Numbered from the stretch's first letter, positions 12,253-25,182 are shown. The stretch: DNA of 64,000 nt from Megascapheus bottae (GCA_024803745.1 JANJXV010000010.1:29871525-29935524), one strand, 5' to 3'. The notes: generated from the sequence alone by a model not told the origin. Made by a program: numbers and translations.

Positions 12253-15200
12253 TTCCCTGCACTCTCTCAGACCACAAAAGCATCAAATTGGAACTGAACA
12301 CCAATCGCCACAAACAAAAACCCTGTAACTCATGGAGATTGATCAACACATTGTTGAATCACCAATGGGTCATCGAGATCAGAACAGAAATCCAACAGTT
12401 TATGAAATTTAACAAAAAGAAGCACACAAAATACCAGCTCCTTTGGGACAAGGCAAAGGCAGTACTCAGAGGAAAATTTATAGCTCTGAGTGCCTACAAT
12501 AACAAATTGGAAAAATCACAAACCAACAATTTAATGTGTCACCTTAAGCGCCTAGAAGAAGAGCAACAAACCAACCCTAATCCCAGTAGAAGGAACCAAA
12601 TTATTAAAATAAAAGCAGAATTAAATGAATTGGAGACCAACAAACTACAGGAACAATCAATAAAACAAGGAGTTGGTTCTTTAAAAAAATTAACAAAATT
12701 GACAGACCCTTAGTAAATCTTACCAAAAAAAGGAGGGAACATACCAAAATAAACAAAATCACACATGAGAATGGTAATATCACAACAGAAATTACCAAGA
12801 TCCAGAGCATTATGAGGGAATATTTTTCAAACCTTTATGCCAACAAATTTGAGAATCTAGAAAAAATGGATGAATTTCTAGCCAAAATTAACATACCCAC
12901 ACTGAACCAAGAAGACCTAACCCAAATAAACAGGCCTATTTCAAGCACTGAAATAGAAATGGCAATAAGAGATCTTCCACCTAAGAAAAGCCCAGGGCCA
13001 GATGGATTCACAGCTGAATTGTGGTTTGTTTTTTTTTTTTTTTTTTTTTTTGGCCAGTCCTGGGCTTGAGCTCAGGGCCTGAGCACTGTCCTTGGACTTT
13101 CTCAAGACTAGAGATCTACCACTTGAGCCTCAGCACCACTTCCGGCTTTTTTCTATGTATGTGGTACTGAGGAATCGAACCTGGGTCATCGTGAATGCTG
13201 GGCAAGCACTCTACCACTAGGCCAAACTCCCAACCCTCACAGCTGAATTCTATAAGGTCTTCAAAGCAGAGCTCACACCAATACTCCTCAAACTCTTCAA
13301 CGAGATTGAAAACAAAGGCTCTTTGCCAAACTCATTCTATGAAGCCAGTATAACCCTCATCCCCAAACCAGACAGATATTCATCAAAGAAAGAGAACTAT
13401 AGACCTATTTCTTTGATGAATACTGATGCAAAACTTCTCAACAAAATACTGGCCAACTGTCTACAAAAATTCATCTAAAAAACCATACACTATGATCAAA
13501 CAGGATTCATCAGAGGGAGGCAAAGCTGGTTCAACATACGCAAATCAATTAATATAATTCAACACATCAACAGGAGTAAGGAAAAATATCACATGATTCT
13601 CTCAATAGATGCAGAAAAGGCATTTGACAAGATCCAACACCCCTTTATGCTAAAAACTCTGGAGAAACTAGGAATCCATGGATCATTCCTCAAGATAATA
13701 CAGGCTGTGTATGACAAATCCACAGCTAGTGTTATACTCAATGGCGAAAAGCTAAAGCAATTCCCTCTAAAATAAGGAATAAGGATGCCCACTTTCTCCA
13801 CTCCTCTTTAACATAGTATTAGAATTCCTAGCCAGAGCAATAAGGCAAGAAGCAAGCATAAAGGGGATCCAAATAGGGAAAGAGGAAGTGAAACTCTCCT
13901 TCTTTGCAGATGACATGATTCTGTATTTAAAGAATCCTATAGACTCCACTCCCAAGCTCCTTGAGCTGATTCAAAACATTGGAAAGGTAGCAGGGTAGAA
14001 AATTAACCCTCAAAAATCAACTGCCTTCCTCTATGCCAACAGTGAGAGGAACAAGGCAACAATCAGGAAAGCATCTCCTTTTGCAATAGCCCCAAAGAAA
14101 ATAAAGTACCTAGAAATTATCTTAACTAAGAATGTAAAGGACCTTTTTGAGGGAAACTTTAAAACCCTGAAAAAGGAAAGTAAAGCAGAACTGAGGAAAT
14201 GGAAAAAACTCCCATGCTCCTGGATTGGAAGAATCAACATTGTGAAAATGACAATCTTACCAAGGACAAATTCAACGCAATACCCATCAATATCCCAATG
14301 TCATTGTTTAAAGAAATAGAAGAGGCAATCCAAAATTTCATATGGAATAATAAAAGACCCCGTATAGCAAAAACACTTCTTAGCAGAAAGAACAGCGCAG
14401 GAGGAATTTCAATACCAAACTTTAGACTCTATTACAGAGCTATAATAATCAAAACAGCTTTATACTGGCACAAGAACAGGCCTGAAGACCAATGGAATAG
14501 AACTGAGGACCCAGATATTAAACCACAGACCTATGGCCACCTAATCTTTGACGAAGGTGCCAAAAAAATAGGATGGAAGAAAGACAGCCTCTTCAACAAG
14601 TGGTGCTGGCAGAACTGGTTAAGGACCTGCAGAAAACTAAAGTTGGATCCTTCTCTGTCACCTTGCACTAGAATTAACTCCAAATGGATCAAAGACCAAT
14701 ACACTAAAAACTTTACAAGAAGGAATAGGAGACACACTAGGCCTCCTTGGCACAGGTCGAAACTTTCTTAATAAAGACCAAGAAACACAACAAATCAGAG
14801 AAAGGCTGGATAAGTGGGCTGCATTAAACTGCAGAGCTTCTGTATGGCAAAGGACATAGTTAGTAAATTAAATAGGAAGCCTACAGAATGGAAAAAAGAT
14901 CTTCACCAACCACACAACGGATAAAGGCCTCATATCTAAAATATATCAATAGCTCAAAAAATTGAACCACTCCAAAACTAATCTCCAAAATAACAACCAT
15001 CCTATTAAAAGATGGGCCAAAGACTTAAAGAGAGTCTTCTCTGAAGAAGAAACAAAAGTGGCCTATAGACAAATGAAGAAATGCTCGACATCTCTGGTCA
15101 TAAAAGAAATGCAAATCAAAACAACTCTAAGATTCCACCTCACTCCAGTTAGAATGGCCAGGATCAAGAAATCTAGTAACAACAGATGTTGGAGGGGATG

Positions 15201-15397
15201 TGACCAGGAGGGATCACTACTACACTGTTGGTGAGAGTGCAAACTCATTCAGACACTATGGAAAGAAGTATGGCAGTTCCTCAAAAGACTAAACATAGAG
15301 CTTCCCTATGACTCAGCTATTCCACTGCTTGGCATTTATCAAATCATCCAGAAACAAGGACATACTAAATCCACTAGCACAATGATGTTCATTGCAG
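12253..15397 (+). mobile_element. L1 ORF2, inverted 5' segment of the same insertion
   Basis: This is ORF2 from the end of the endonuclease domain, where a decayed counterpart of the SDH motif is followed by KLELN, through reverse transcriptase to within about 90 codons of the C-terminus. Visible blocks are LWDKAKAVLRGKFIAL, SPGPDGFTAE (split by a SINE), LILSID-type [12 protein letters not shown], the catalytic FADD at 13,903-13,914, [37 protein letters not shown] and NRCWRGC. Several stops and frameshifts make it a pseudogene. Outer flank GAACTAGAGATTA at 15,397-15,409 repeats 11,948-11,960, a 13-bp TSD whose first base may be shared with L1. Inversion point and 3' segment differ by about 370 bp of L1, which is missing. 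Confidence 0.93.
13021..13236 (-). mobile_element. IDL-Geo-like SINE nested in L1 ORF2
   Basis: Complement orientation: a poly(T) run of about 24 bases, right monomer, linker, then ID-like head ending about CCCAACCC. It is flanked by a perfect 13-bp duplication, TCACAGCTGAATT at 13,008-13,020 and 13,237-13,249. Removing it restores continuity of the L1 reverse-transcriptase coding order, so it landed after the L1. Confidence 0.96.
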
Positions 15398-15409
15398 AAC
15401 TAGAGATTA

Positions 15410-16238
15410 TTATGTTGAATGAATTAACTAGACTTACATATGCAAATATTACATATTTTCCTCTCATATGGAGAATGTAGAGTTAAGAAAAATGGACATG
15501 AGTGTAGAATGAAGACTGTTTGAGGGAAAAGTACAGTGGGATGGCAAACAGGAAGACAGAAAGGCAGAGGGGAGATATGATAAAAGCACATAGTAAGAAA
15601 ATTTAAAAATTTTATAAAAGAAATTCATTGTTTTATCCAATTAATAGGAAAAAAGAATGTGACACTTCTAAAATAAGACATGGCTATAAGTGTAAGATAC
15701 ATATCCATTTTCCCAAATTTAATGGAAAATGATGCAAAGAATATCTTATTAATAATTTAAACCCATTTACTGTGTGTTGACATAACATTTGTACATATTG
15801 AGTTAAATAATATACTATTAAAATAAATGCATACCTATTTTTTTCCAGTTGACATCTAGGGAATTTAAAGTTTTCTGTTTGGTTGAATTTTTTTTCCTAT
15901 GGCACGTCTCTCAGAGGACAAGGTGGCTAACTGATGTTCACACACTAATTGTGACAGTTGTTAACAGAGCAAAATTGTTTGACCTTGCAGCTTTCTTGTC
16001 TCTAGACTCTGGATGAGAGTAACTCTTAGCAGTGACAATCTTATTATCTCTGATACAAAGAGTCATTTGATTAGCAACATGTAAATGGATTTCATGCGTA
16101 AGGACAGGTGAGGTGCATTCAAGATATATATGCTTTCCTCCATAGTGTCAGAGTTCAACTGGTTTATCCAAGGCAGAGATACTAATATTTGGGAAACAGG
16201 AAGAAATAACAACATAGAGGGCAAGAAAAGTAAAGTGT
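15410..16238. other. single-copy sequence
   Basis: No supported gene or repeat beyond the L1 flank. Confidence 0.5.
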
Positions 16239-16437
16239 AAGCTAGGCACTGGTGGTTCACATATGTTCAAAGCCAGTCCTGAGAGAAAAAGGCATGAGAC
16301 CCTTATTTACTGTTATCCAGCAAAAAAAAAATGCTGGAAATAGAACTGTGTCTCAAGTGGTGAAATACCAGTCTAGAGCAAAAGCGTCAAGCAAGAGCAT
16401 AAGGCTCTGAATTCAAACCCAATATGCAGAACGCCAG
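16239..16437 (+). mobile_element. B1/tRNA-like composite SINE
   Basis: Abbreviated B1-like left part (AAGCTAGGCACTGGTGG, TTCAAAGCCAGTCCTGAGAG, GAGACCCTTAT), an A-run linker at about 16,321-16,331, then a tRNA-like right part (TGTGTCTCAAGTGGTGAAAT and AATTCAAACCC). Its 3' end runs straight into the (AC)n at 16,438. Confidence 0.72.
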
Positions 16438-16459
16438 TACACACGCACACACACGCATG

Positions 16460-16505
<46 letters not shown>
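16438..16505. repeat. (AC)n microsatellite in SINE tail position
   Basis: AC dinucleotides with a few GC/AT interruptions, directly 3' of the composite SINE. It probably derives from its A-rich tail. Confidence 0.93.
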
Positions 16506-16507
<2 letters not shown>

Positions 16508-17264
16508 GCTACGAAAGGTAAGTCATGAAATAAAGACATAAAGTATGTCATTAAACAGTTATACAATATGCAAGAGGAACAATCAGGTCTAATCCAAATT
16601 TTTCCAACACAATAGGAAGTTAATTGAAGGAAAATGGTATGCATCTACATAAATGAATTTACATTTTTCTTGATTTCAGCTCTTGTTTTTCATGCCACTG
16701 TAGGCATCCATAAGCCATATAAGTGAAGTTATACTTATACACATGCATGTACACATACATATTTTGAAAGCAAAATTACAAGGGGGCAAAAGAAGCTGGC
16801 TGAAAATAAAACAGCATCTTGTAGTCATGACAACGCTAACTTTTAAAAAAGCGACACGGAGTAAGAAGAGCTCTTCAAAAGCTGCATCAAGTTGTTATAG
16901 CAACCAAAATATGGTTTTACACAAACAAGTTTGCATTAAAATAGCCAAAGGGTTAGAATTATAAAAGACGATTACAAAAATATGTCTTTGGGGCTTTTTT
17001 CCTTGTTTTAATCAGAACTTGTGGTCCCTGCTTCATTAGAACAAAATGTTTTCTCTGGTGATCTTCTTGGCACACAGCTGCTGTGGTGACCAGGAGTAAC
17101 AGTTCTGTAATACTTGATAATTATCAGGAAAAGCCAAAATTAGTTCACAAACACCAAGAAGTTTGACCTTGTATGAGTGATGAAGAATGTTATGTCAGAA
17201 AAAGAGCAGAAAAAAATAGGCAAATCGAGCTGTTTGGAAAGACTTAGGAAGAATGAGTGTACCT
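16506..17264. other. single-copy sequence
   Basis: No gene or repeat recognised. Confidence 0.5.
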
Positions 17265-17328
17265 AAGAGGATTTCTCAATCTTGGTACTATTGACATTAT
17301 TCCTTATAAGGAATGGTCAATATGATGA

Positions 17329-17379
<51 letters not shown>

Positions 17380-17500
17380 CTGTCCTGTGCTAATCCCCGG
17401 ATATGATTCATGGAACATGAATCATACATGTTCTGTGCATGTAACATCACACTCTATGTATTCTAAAAATGTCTCCAGCCATTGTCAAAGCTTTCCTCAT
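17265..17500 (-). repeat. MER20-like hAT transposon relic
   Basis: The plus strand contains, in order, TTTCTCAATCTTGGTACTAT, TGACATTATT, GACTGTCCTGTGC and AATGTCTCCAGCCATTGTCAAA. This is the reverse-complement block order of the non-autonomous hAT element MER20. A (GT)n tract at 17,332-17,378 replaces part of its middle. MER20 is a eutherian-age element, so this is an old insertion. Confidence 0.66.
17332..17378. repeat. (GT)n microsatellite
   Basis: About 23 uninterrupted GT units inside the MER20-like relic. Confidence 0.97.
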
Positions 17501-18028
17501 TTGATAACCTTTCATCTAGAAACAGACTATCCATGCTATCATAACTCTCATAAAATTCAGCAAATATGGTAAAACAAAAATTAAAAAAGAAACTAGCCAT
17601 CTAGTCATACTCTCCTTCCAGGGTAAAGTCTCACAAACCCTTAAATCTCTGGATCTATGCTTCACTCAAGTGAGATTAAATACTTTATTCTTTATTTCAA
17701 GTCCCTACTGTGGCATATGATGGTCTTCACCTTTTAGAAACCCTCTTGTGCCTATGCCTTTCAAGGAAGCCCATATGATCTATTCACATGCAAAACAAGA
17801 AATCTACACCTGGCCCAAGTTTTCTCCTTTTAAGTTCTTATTTCATGGGGGCTACCATGACACTGAGCCAAGGGAGACAATAAGCAGCCAATACTAGGCA
17901 CTGTTTTAAGGCCTATGATGCTACATAAGTAATTATAGAAACTGAAATGATCACTATCAAGTATGACACATAATTCTAGATTTTAGGAGTACATACCCAT
18001 GTAGCTCTTCTTTTTTTCTGTTTGATAG
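17501..18028. other. single-copy sequence
   Basis: Nothing recognised. Confidence 0.5.
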
Positions 18029-18078
18029 GTTTTTTTAATTGCAATTAATAGAAGGGTTACATTTTAGTCACCTAGCTC
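18029..18078 (-). mobile_element. L1 3' extremity fragment
   Basis: A TTTTTTAATTGCAATTAATAG-type start followed by AAGGGTTACATTTTAGTCACC matches the reverse complement of the last about 50 bp of the local L1 3' UTR. It is a severely 5'-truncated insertion. Confidence 0.72.
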
Positions 18079-18354
18079 TTGTTTTTGTAATCAATTTTAT
18101 CTTACGATTTCTTCAAATTTCTATACAACATTACCAAACACTTCCTGAAAGACTCTCCTATTTAAGAATAATCCTTCATAAGATGTTTCTCACTGGCTTT
18201 TCTAGAAAACTAATTTTCCAGATATTGACAGAATAGATAAGTAGATTTGTATAAAATGCACACCTTACACTTCTCTTACTTTCTAGAAGATCTCACATAC
18301 AGCTCAAGATAGTATCCTGATAGGTAGGTATAGTAGGTAAGACTAAACATGTAC

Positions 18355-18396
18355 TGTATGTATGTATGTATGTATGTATGTATGTATGTATGTATG
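18355..18396. repeat. (TATG)n microsatellite
   Basis: About ten TGTA/TATG tetranucleotide units, ending in GCATATATG. Confidence 0.95.
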
Positions 18397-20789
18397 CATA
18401 TATGAAAGACTGGTCATTTTCTCTGTCAGTCCATTCCCCTTGAAAAGATTGAGAAATGAACAATTTACCAACCAGAACCAACAGCAAAAGCAAAACTGAT
18501 TTTGGCAAGATCCTACATTTGAGCACTAGCATCGGCATAAAACAAAACAAAACAACAAAACAAAAACTGAACTATGAATAACCATGAACTACATCCAGGG
18601 ATTGGTAGGGAGCATGTTCTTCAATATGCCATTTGTTAGGCAACCTAGTTCATTTCCTCACATTGGAACTGCAACTCTGGATCACATTCATATAAATAAG
18701 GCCCTGAGGAGCAGAATAATTACATGAAACAGTCAAAGGTTATGAATAGGGTCTCAGGTTATTGGAAAGCTTACCTAACTAGAATGAGATGCTACAAACA
18801 TTCTCTAACTTTCAGACATGGGATCAGCGTTTTGAAATGATGGTTTCTTTTTAACTTTAGAATATCAGTTTAGTTTCCCATCCAAGAAGAAAACATATAC
18901 CTGCTAGAGAAATAATGAATTTGGAAGGAAGTTGAAAAAATCATATATTAGCTAAGCCAAGGTAAATCTCATTTTAAAAAAAGGCTGATCACTTGAGGAC
19001 TGACTCAGGGAGAATGAATTTATGCTTTCTGCCATGAAAATAAGCAGTAAGGCCAACTATGTAAATGCTCCTTTTTGTTTGTTTTTTTTCCCCACATATT
19101 ATGCAATGGTAGAGCCAAATACTGCGAGTAGAATAACTGACCACTGCTCTTCATTACTTAGGCTTGAATAGGACTTTATTTCCCTCCTCTGGAAAAGGAC
19201 ATTTGGAAAGCAATTTTATAAATTAGCTGGTGATATTTACTTTTATCTTTCCCTAGCTTTCAAATCACCATATTGATTATTGCTTTAAATGGTATTTCTC
19301 CATCTTAGAAAATGGAAAGATAATGCTGGTTAGAACTATCAAGTGAAAGAAAAGTAACACTATAACTCAACTGCTTAAAACATTTTCCCACAAAGATATT
19401 GGAAATAGATAAATTATAAATAAACAAAGGCATAGCTGAGCTGTTTGAGAAATGGAAAGGAATATAAGGTAATAACTCAGCATTATATTAACAAAATTTA
19501 AAAAATTGTATTCTTTACCTTCAGTTTCAGAGTACTTTACCATAAACCAAGAAATAATTTAAGCAGAAATTTAGATACTGCTTTATTCAAAAATACATTC
19601 AAAAATTCACTCATTCATTGTTCATTCAAATTTTGGTCACTAATAAGGTCTATGGTTTACCTCATTAGCCCCAAATCATTTAAAAATTAAAATACTCTTA
19701 AAATAAGATCAACTAATGTTTTCCACACCAATTTTTAGACTGTAGGCCATTTCTTTTGCTTAAATATTCCAAGAGGCCAACCTTTTTATAAATGGAATTA
19801 GAACATGGCACATTTAACCATGCAAATGACCAAATCTTGTGTCACTGTATGGGCTAAAGTTCCCATAGTACTCCACTCTCACTAGGCTACCACAGTGTGG
19901 GAATGGCTGAATGATTTGCCGGGTTTTATTGGCTGATTTTTCAGTATATGTTAGGCTACTGGTAGAGATTTGTTTAGCAAAGTCAGAGCATCTGAGGCAA
20001 CAGATGAAAAATCCAAGGATGGAAGGAAATAGTATGCTAGACCAACACACTCATTGTAATTTTGCACACAGCATGGAACTGAGCATTAGTAATATGGGAT
20101 GACATACTGAGTATTATATGCATTGTTAGCCATTTTATTATGTATCATCAACAGTTTTTGATTTTATACTTCTCTACAATACAAATTCAGGCACTTCTGG
20201 GTTCCATATTTTCCAGGAAATTGGACAAAACCACTCAGATTCTTTTATTAAGCCCAATTCAATATATGTTGGTAGCTTTCCATGGTTTTACCATATCAAA
20301 TAATATTACCCAAAATGGCTCCCTTACCACCTGTATCTGTGCCATTTGAGATGTTTATTAAACAGAGAGATTCAGATCCTTATTCTACAACTAGTCCATC
20401 AACAGTTTGAGGGCTACATATGCACTCAGTTGCTAGTTTTATAATCAAACCTGGCAATGGTTGTCAAGAAGATGATGTGGGGGAGTCTGGCTGGCATTAC
20501 ACTTATTGACATAAATTCAGTATACAGGACACCTATCTGCACTCCTCTTCATATAAGAGAGCTTCTGCCTCCCTTCCTAACTCAATATCTCATCTTACCT
20601 CTGAAAGAAGGTTTCCAGTATGACACTCCAAGAAGTCCTTATTTCCAAAACAAGCATCCGAATTCTTGGTTGTTTTGGCACTTAGATATTGCACCTTGTC
20701 CATGACATCCTTTGCTGCCATATGATTTTTGTTTAAAAATGAGAAGCACATGGAGTCCTGAATAAGTAAAGTTACTCAAAAGATTATAG
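18397..20789. other. 2.4-kb repeat-poor block
   Basis: AT-rich, no supported gene. Short frames near 19,814-20,705 have no recognisable domain. Confidence 0.5.
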
Positions 20790-21190
20790 AGTCCACTGTA
20801 GTAGGCTGATAATGGCCCCTAAACTATTTCTGTGTTATTTTATAATCGCTGTAACTTTTTAATATTACCTAATGTGAAAATACTTCTTCAGATTTGACTT
20901 AGGCCATTCAGATCATATGAGATTATCATTATGGGTTTTAAATTCAACCACATGTGCCCTTGAAAATAAGAGACAGAGAGATATCATGATGAGCAAAGGG
21001 GAGAAGTCAATATGAAGACTAGCAGAGATGAGAGTGATAAAGCCCCTAGCAAAGGAGTACTGGCAGACACAACTAGCTGGAAGAGGCAAGGGTAGATATT
21101 CTGGGAAAACACAGCTCTAATAACATCTTGAGCTCAACCCAAGGAGACTGTTATTAAAATTTTCCAAGAGGGCTACAAGGACTGGTAAAG
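20790..21190 (+). repeat. old LTR-like or other ancient dispersed repeat
   Basis: The block order resembles a widespread old mammalian repeat: GATAATGGCCCCTAAA, GATTTGACTTAGGCCATTCAG, GAGATTATCAT, AAGAGACAGAGAGAT, AAGCTGGAAGAGGCAAGG-like. I cannot assign a family name safely. Confidence 0.4.
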
Positions 21191-22059
21191 AATGACTTTC
21201 TGATGTTGAAGCTATCCACTTTGTGTAACCTTATTATATCATCTATAGGAAACTAAACATTACAGAAACATTATCTATATTTTAAGAGACTCTCAGGAGA
21301 CTGATATCTACACTGAACTCTGAGAAGCAATGAACTAATCATGGCAAAATTCAAGCCCAGTGTTGTTACATTTTTTTTGAACCACTTAAATCTAATATGA
21401 ACTTGTTTCTCTAAGATTGGGTTGCTGCTGGGTTAGTTTTCTAGCTCAGATCTGTCTACTCCCTCTTCATTCCAGTTTCCACTAGACCACCATAAAGATG
21501 CAACATGAATACAGCTCATCTAATGTAAGACACAAGAAAGCAAATTATCAGCTGCTAGTTACCACTTAGAGTTTAAAATTAGGTCTAGTTTTCCTCCTCA
21601 GTGTAGACATTTATTTTTAAAGGAAATCAGCAGTTCTGTAGAAGACAACCTCCCCTATGGAGAAATATATTGACTCTCAATAGTATCATAAAAGCCAAAT
21701 CTGATTAACTACTTGTCTTCTAATGTATTAGAGTCTACAAATGCCTGACGTGCTCTCTGACTTGTTGATACATTTATATGTAGAATCTAAGCATTCTTTC
21801 TCTTAAATTATTCTAGGCTAAAGCTAATTGCTTAAATTATCCTTAAATTAATGCTGTTGTTAGGCTAAAAGTATTATTTTCCGAGAAACAAAAATACAAT
21901 ATGTGAATCTGATGATGCAGAATGTTGATATCAGTACCTGTCTTCTATATTGATGGAGATGACAAATTTGGAAAAGTTCAAATGAGGAGACAAATTATCA
22001 CAGTTTGCAGCAAAAATAAAATGGTTACTTCCCAGTAGCTATAGCTATTTAAAAACTGC
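21191..22059. other. single-copy sequence
   Basis: Nothing recognised. Confidence 0.5.
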
Positions 22060-22440
22060 TAATTATATTACTCCATTTTACATTTGTGTAACAAAGACTC
22101 CTACGAGGCTAAGTTGGTAAAGACAATCTCAGTTTATGAGGTTCAAGGTGCACATCTGCAGCAGATGCATGACTTGAGTTTACAGGCAGCCCATGGCATC
22201 AAAAGAGAAGAGGAATATATAACTGTCCCTTGTACTCTGTCTTCTTATAAAGCTATCAGCGTCCAATAACAGAGGCTCCTCCTAATAACTAATCCCAATC
22301 ATTTCACAAAGCTATCGTCTTCAAACGATCTGGATAAGTTTCCATATTCTGAGAACCTTTAAATGGGGATTAAATATTAACACATAAACCATCAGGAAAC
22401 ACAGTCAAACCATGTCCAAATTTCCACTTTAGTTAATATT
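22060..22440 (+). repeat. unclassified ancient repeat-like segment
   Basis: Order of GTAACAAAGACTCCTACGAG, CTCAGTTTATGAGGTTCAAG, ACTAATCCCAATCATTTCA, GGGGATTAAATATTAACACA and AAACACAGTCAAACCAT is that of a common old mammalian dispersed repeat. It was identified by eye only. The 61-codon frame at 22,084-22,269 lies inside it and is not a gene. Confidence 0.4.
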
Positions 22441-22894
22441 TGTGAGGGTCATCGGAGGCAGTCGATGTATTTCCGTCAGGATACACGCAAAAATGCTCAA
22501 GATATTTGAGTTGGACATTAGCTAAGTTTTAAAAGATACGTTTAAAAGTAAGATACGGTTTAGATAAGGTTTAAAAGTAAAATTAAAAAATATCACTGGT
22601 AGTGAATGTCAAATGCCAACAAGTGCACTGATCTCTCCAACATATATGAAACTACAGGGTTGGAAGGCAACAGAAAGGGAGAAGTATCCTAGACATTCTT
22701 GGGAGTGTGGTGGCTGCCATCCTAGACCAGGCTTGGAGTTGACAATGGCCATGGAATCCGTTCCTAGTACCATGGTCAATAGTGATGGCAGGCAGGAGAT
22801 AGACCTTACCATGACCTGCCTTTCCAATAGGCAGGAAATTAGCACACACAATGGTGAAGTCATCCTGCCCTCAGACACACACTACCTTCTCAGT
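22441..22894. other. single-copy sequence
   Basis: The frame at 22,613-23,065 starts here and runs into the B1 copy; no domain is visible. I see nothing else. Confidence 0.45.
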
Positions 22895-23010
22895 TGGTCA
22901 TGGTGGTGTGCATCTGTAAATCTGCAATTCTGTGCAGGGTGGAAGCAAGAGAATCAAGGGTTTGAAGTTCAAGGGCAACCTTCACTATGTTGCAAAACCT
23001 TTCTCAAGAC
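22895..23010 (+). mobile_element. B1-like (7SL-derived) SINE monomer
   Basis: GGTCATGGTGGTGTGCATCTGTAA, the Pol III A-box region, then GGTGGAAGCAAGAGAATCAAG and GTTCAAGGGCAACCTTCACTATG as in B1/Alu right-flank blocks, followed by an A-rich tail to about 23,045. It lacks a tRNA-like second half. Confidence 0.75.
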
Positions 23011-23035
23011 AATAAACATCAGCAAAAATAGCAAC

Positions 23036-24129
23036 AGCAGCAAAGGCTCTACCTTCTCCTATTAGAATGAGAATAGCATAATAAAATAAATACCAGCAAC
23101 AAGGACTACTAGAAGATTCCATCTGTGCATTGTGTCAGGACAAACACATGTTCCTTTAATGGCAATAACTCAGCAGCCCATTTCTAAGTAATACTAAGAA
23201 GGCTTTACATCAGTTTCATCTTATCATTCAATATTGTCAGCAGTGCTTAATAAAGAAAAGGGCAGTCTCTTTTGATTTCCTCAAACCTTATTTTCTTTCA
23301 TCTCTAACCTTCAATCAAATGAGAAAATGTCTCTATTCAATTTATTTCCCAGTTTGAATACTATCCCATGAGCCTTCAGCTATGAAAAACATATTTCTTT
23401 GCAGAAAGATTTCTGGTAAAACTGCTCAACAGCTTATGCTATGTTGAAAAGTATCCCCAACCCCCCCAGCCCCCCATGACAGGGGGAATAGAGGTTACTA
23501 CGTTGCTGTTTTTTAATTTGCTTATGATCTTAAAAGGAAATGGTAGGTGAGAAATGAAAGCATGCACCTGATCCACTGCAATCTAATGCAATTTTCTGGA
23601 TATATTTAATTACAGGGCTTCTTGGTTATAAAACCAGTGTGTTTATTAAGAGTGCAAATTTCTCGATGGCTTTGGTTTGTTTTCCAATTCACATTCAGCT
23701 GATTGGTGTAACTGTTCATCTAAAGAAATAGTTGGGCAGTGATAAAAGATTTCTCAGAGAAATTTTTCACTAAAAAATATTTTGTAACCACTTCTCACAG
23801 CCTTCACCCAAGCTAGGACAAAAGAGCAATTCATGTTCTTAGTAGGTTGCAACCTAATCTCTAGCCTGAATACTTTCTGCCAGGCTGGTGATAACTTATT
23901 CTTTCCTTTCTTATCAATTTCTAGCAAGGTGTTCAAGTCATTACTGCCAAAGTGGTTATTTACTGATGGGATAAATACGTGTGAGAACAATTCTCCAATG
24001 TGAAAGATCTTTCCTTTCTAATGTGCTGGCTAGTAAAAAGATTTTATGTTGTTCAATGAGAGAATTGGCCTTGAAATCTTTGGTGAATTCTATTAAGTCA
24101 ACTGGATTGATCTGTAGTCAAGTAGAGAA
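23036..24129. other. single-copy sequence
   Basis: Nothing recognised. It includes a short poly(C) run at 23,459-23,475. Confidence 0.5.
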
Positions 24130-25182
24130 TTCCATGAATTACAGGGTTTTCCTTGGTAGAGATTGGTGTTCAGTTCCAGTTTGATGCCTTTGTGGTGTGA
24201 GAGAAGGCAGGACATAATTTCAGTGTTTCTGAATCTGCACAGGTTTGTTTTATGCCCTAAAAATGTGGTCTATTTTAGAAAATGTTCCATGTGCTGCTGA
24301 GAAAAAAAAACCTATATTGTGATGTTGCTGGGTGAAATAATCTGCAGATGTCTATTGGGTCTAGTTGGTCTATACAGTTGTTCAAATCTAAGGTTTCTCT
24401 GTTGAGTTTTTGCCTGGTTGATCTGTCCATAGATGAGAGTGGTGTGTTAAAGTCACCAACAATCACTGTGTTTCGAATCTATGTGTGGTTTTAGTGAAAG
24501 TAAAGTTTGCTTGATGAAGTTCGGTGCTCCGGGATTACGTGTATAGATATTTAGGATGGCTCTGTCCTCCTGGAGGAGAGATCCCTTCATTAGTATGTAA
24601 TCACCTTCTTTGTCTTTTCTCACTAATTTTATTTTGAAGTCTATTTTATCTGATATGAGGATGGCAACTCCGGCCTGTTTATGGGGGCCGTTAGCTTGAT
24701 AAATTTTATTCCAACCTCTCATTTTCAAAATATGTTTGTATTTTTGTGCAATATGTGTCTCTTGAAGACAGCAAAATGATGGATCTTTCTTTTTGATCCA
24801 TCTAGACAGTCTATGTCATTTAATTGGAGAGTTAAGTCCATTGATATTGACGGTTAGGATTGAAAAATATTTACTAGATCCTGCCATATTTTAAAAGATT
24901 TCATTAGGGTCTGTGGTAATTAGCAGGTATGATTTTTGGGTGCCATTTCTTTGTCAGTACCACGTTTGTGTTGGTTTTCAATGTGTAGAACATCTTTGAG
25001 AATTTTGTGTAATGCTGGCTTATTTGCTACATAATGTAACTTTTCCTTGGAATGGAAGGTTTTTATTGTTCCCTCAGTTATGAATGAGAGCTTATCTGGG
25101 TACAATATTCTTGGTTGGTAGTTATTTGTCTTAAGGACATAACATATATCCTTCCACAACACCTCCCCTTTTGTAAGGCAAT
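24130..25182 (-). mobile_element. L1 ORF1 C-terminus plus ORF2 endonuclease, inverted segment
   Basis: Read on the minus strand. From about 25,182 to 24,920 it encodes the ORF1 C-terminal RNA-binding domain (NNYQPRILYPDKLSF, NKPALHKILK). From about 24,870 the ORF2 endonuclease follows, with VNINGLNSPIK (one in-frame stop after it), LQETH carrying the catalytic Glu, AGVAILISDKI, VGDFNTPLSSMDR carrying Asp/Asn, and a decayed SDH region near 24,200. Stops and frameshifts make it non-functional. It is the inverted 5' segment of an insertion whose 3' segment begins at about 25,183. The RT domain is missing altogether, so the internal gap is about 2.5 kb of L1. No clear TSD was found. Confidence 0.88.

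Noticed and set aside
13001..13260. Interrupted L1 RT motif as possible exonised or domesticated RT
   Set aside because: A SINE splits it, and stops and frameshifts lie elsewhere in ORF2; it is a dead copy.
22613..23065. 150-codon plus-strand frame
   Set aside because: The last third is a B1 SINE and the rest shows no domain; consistent with chance.
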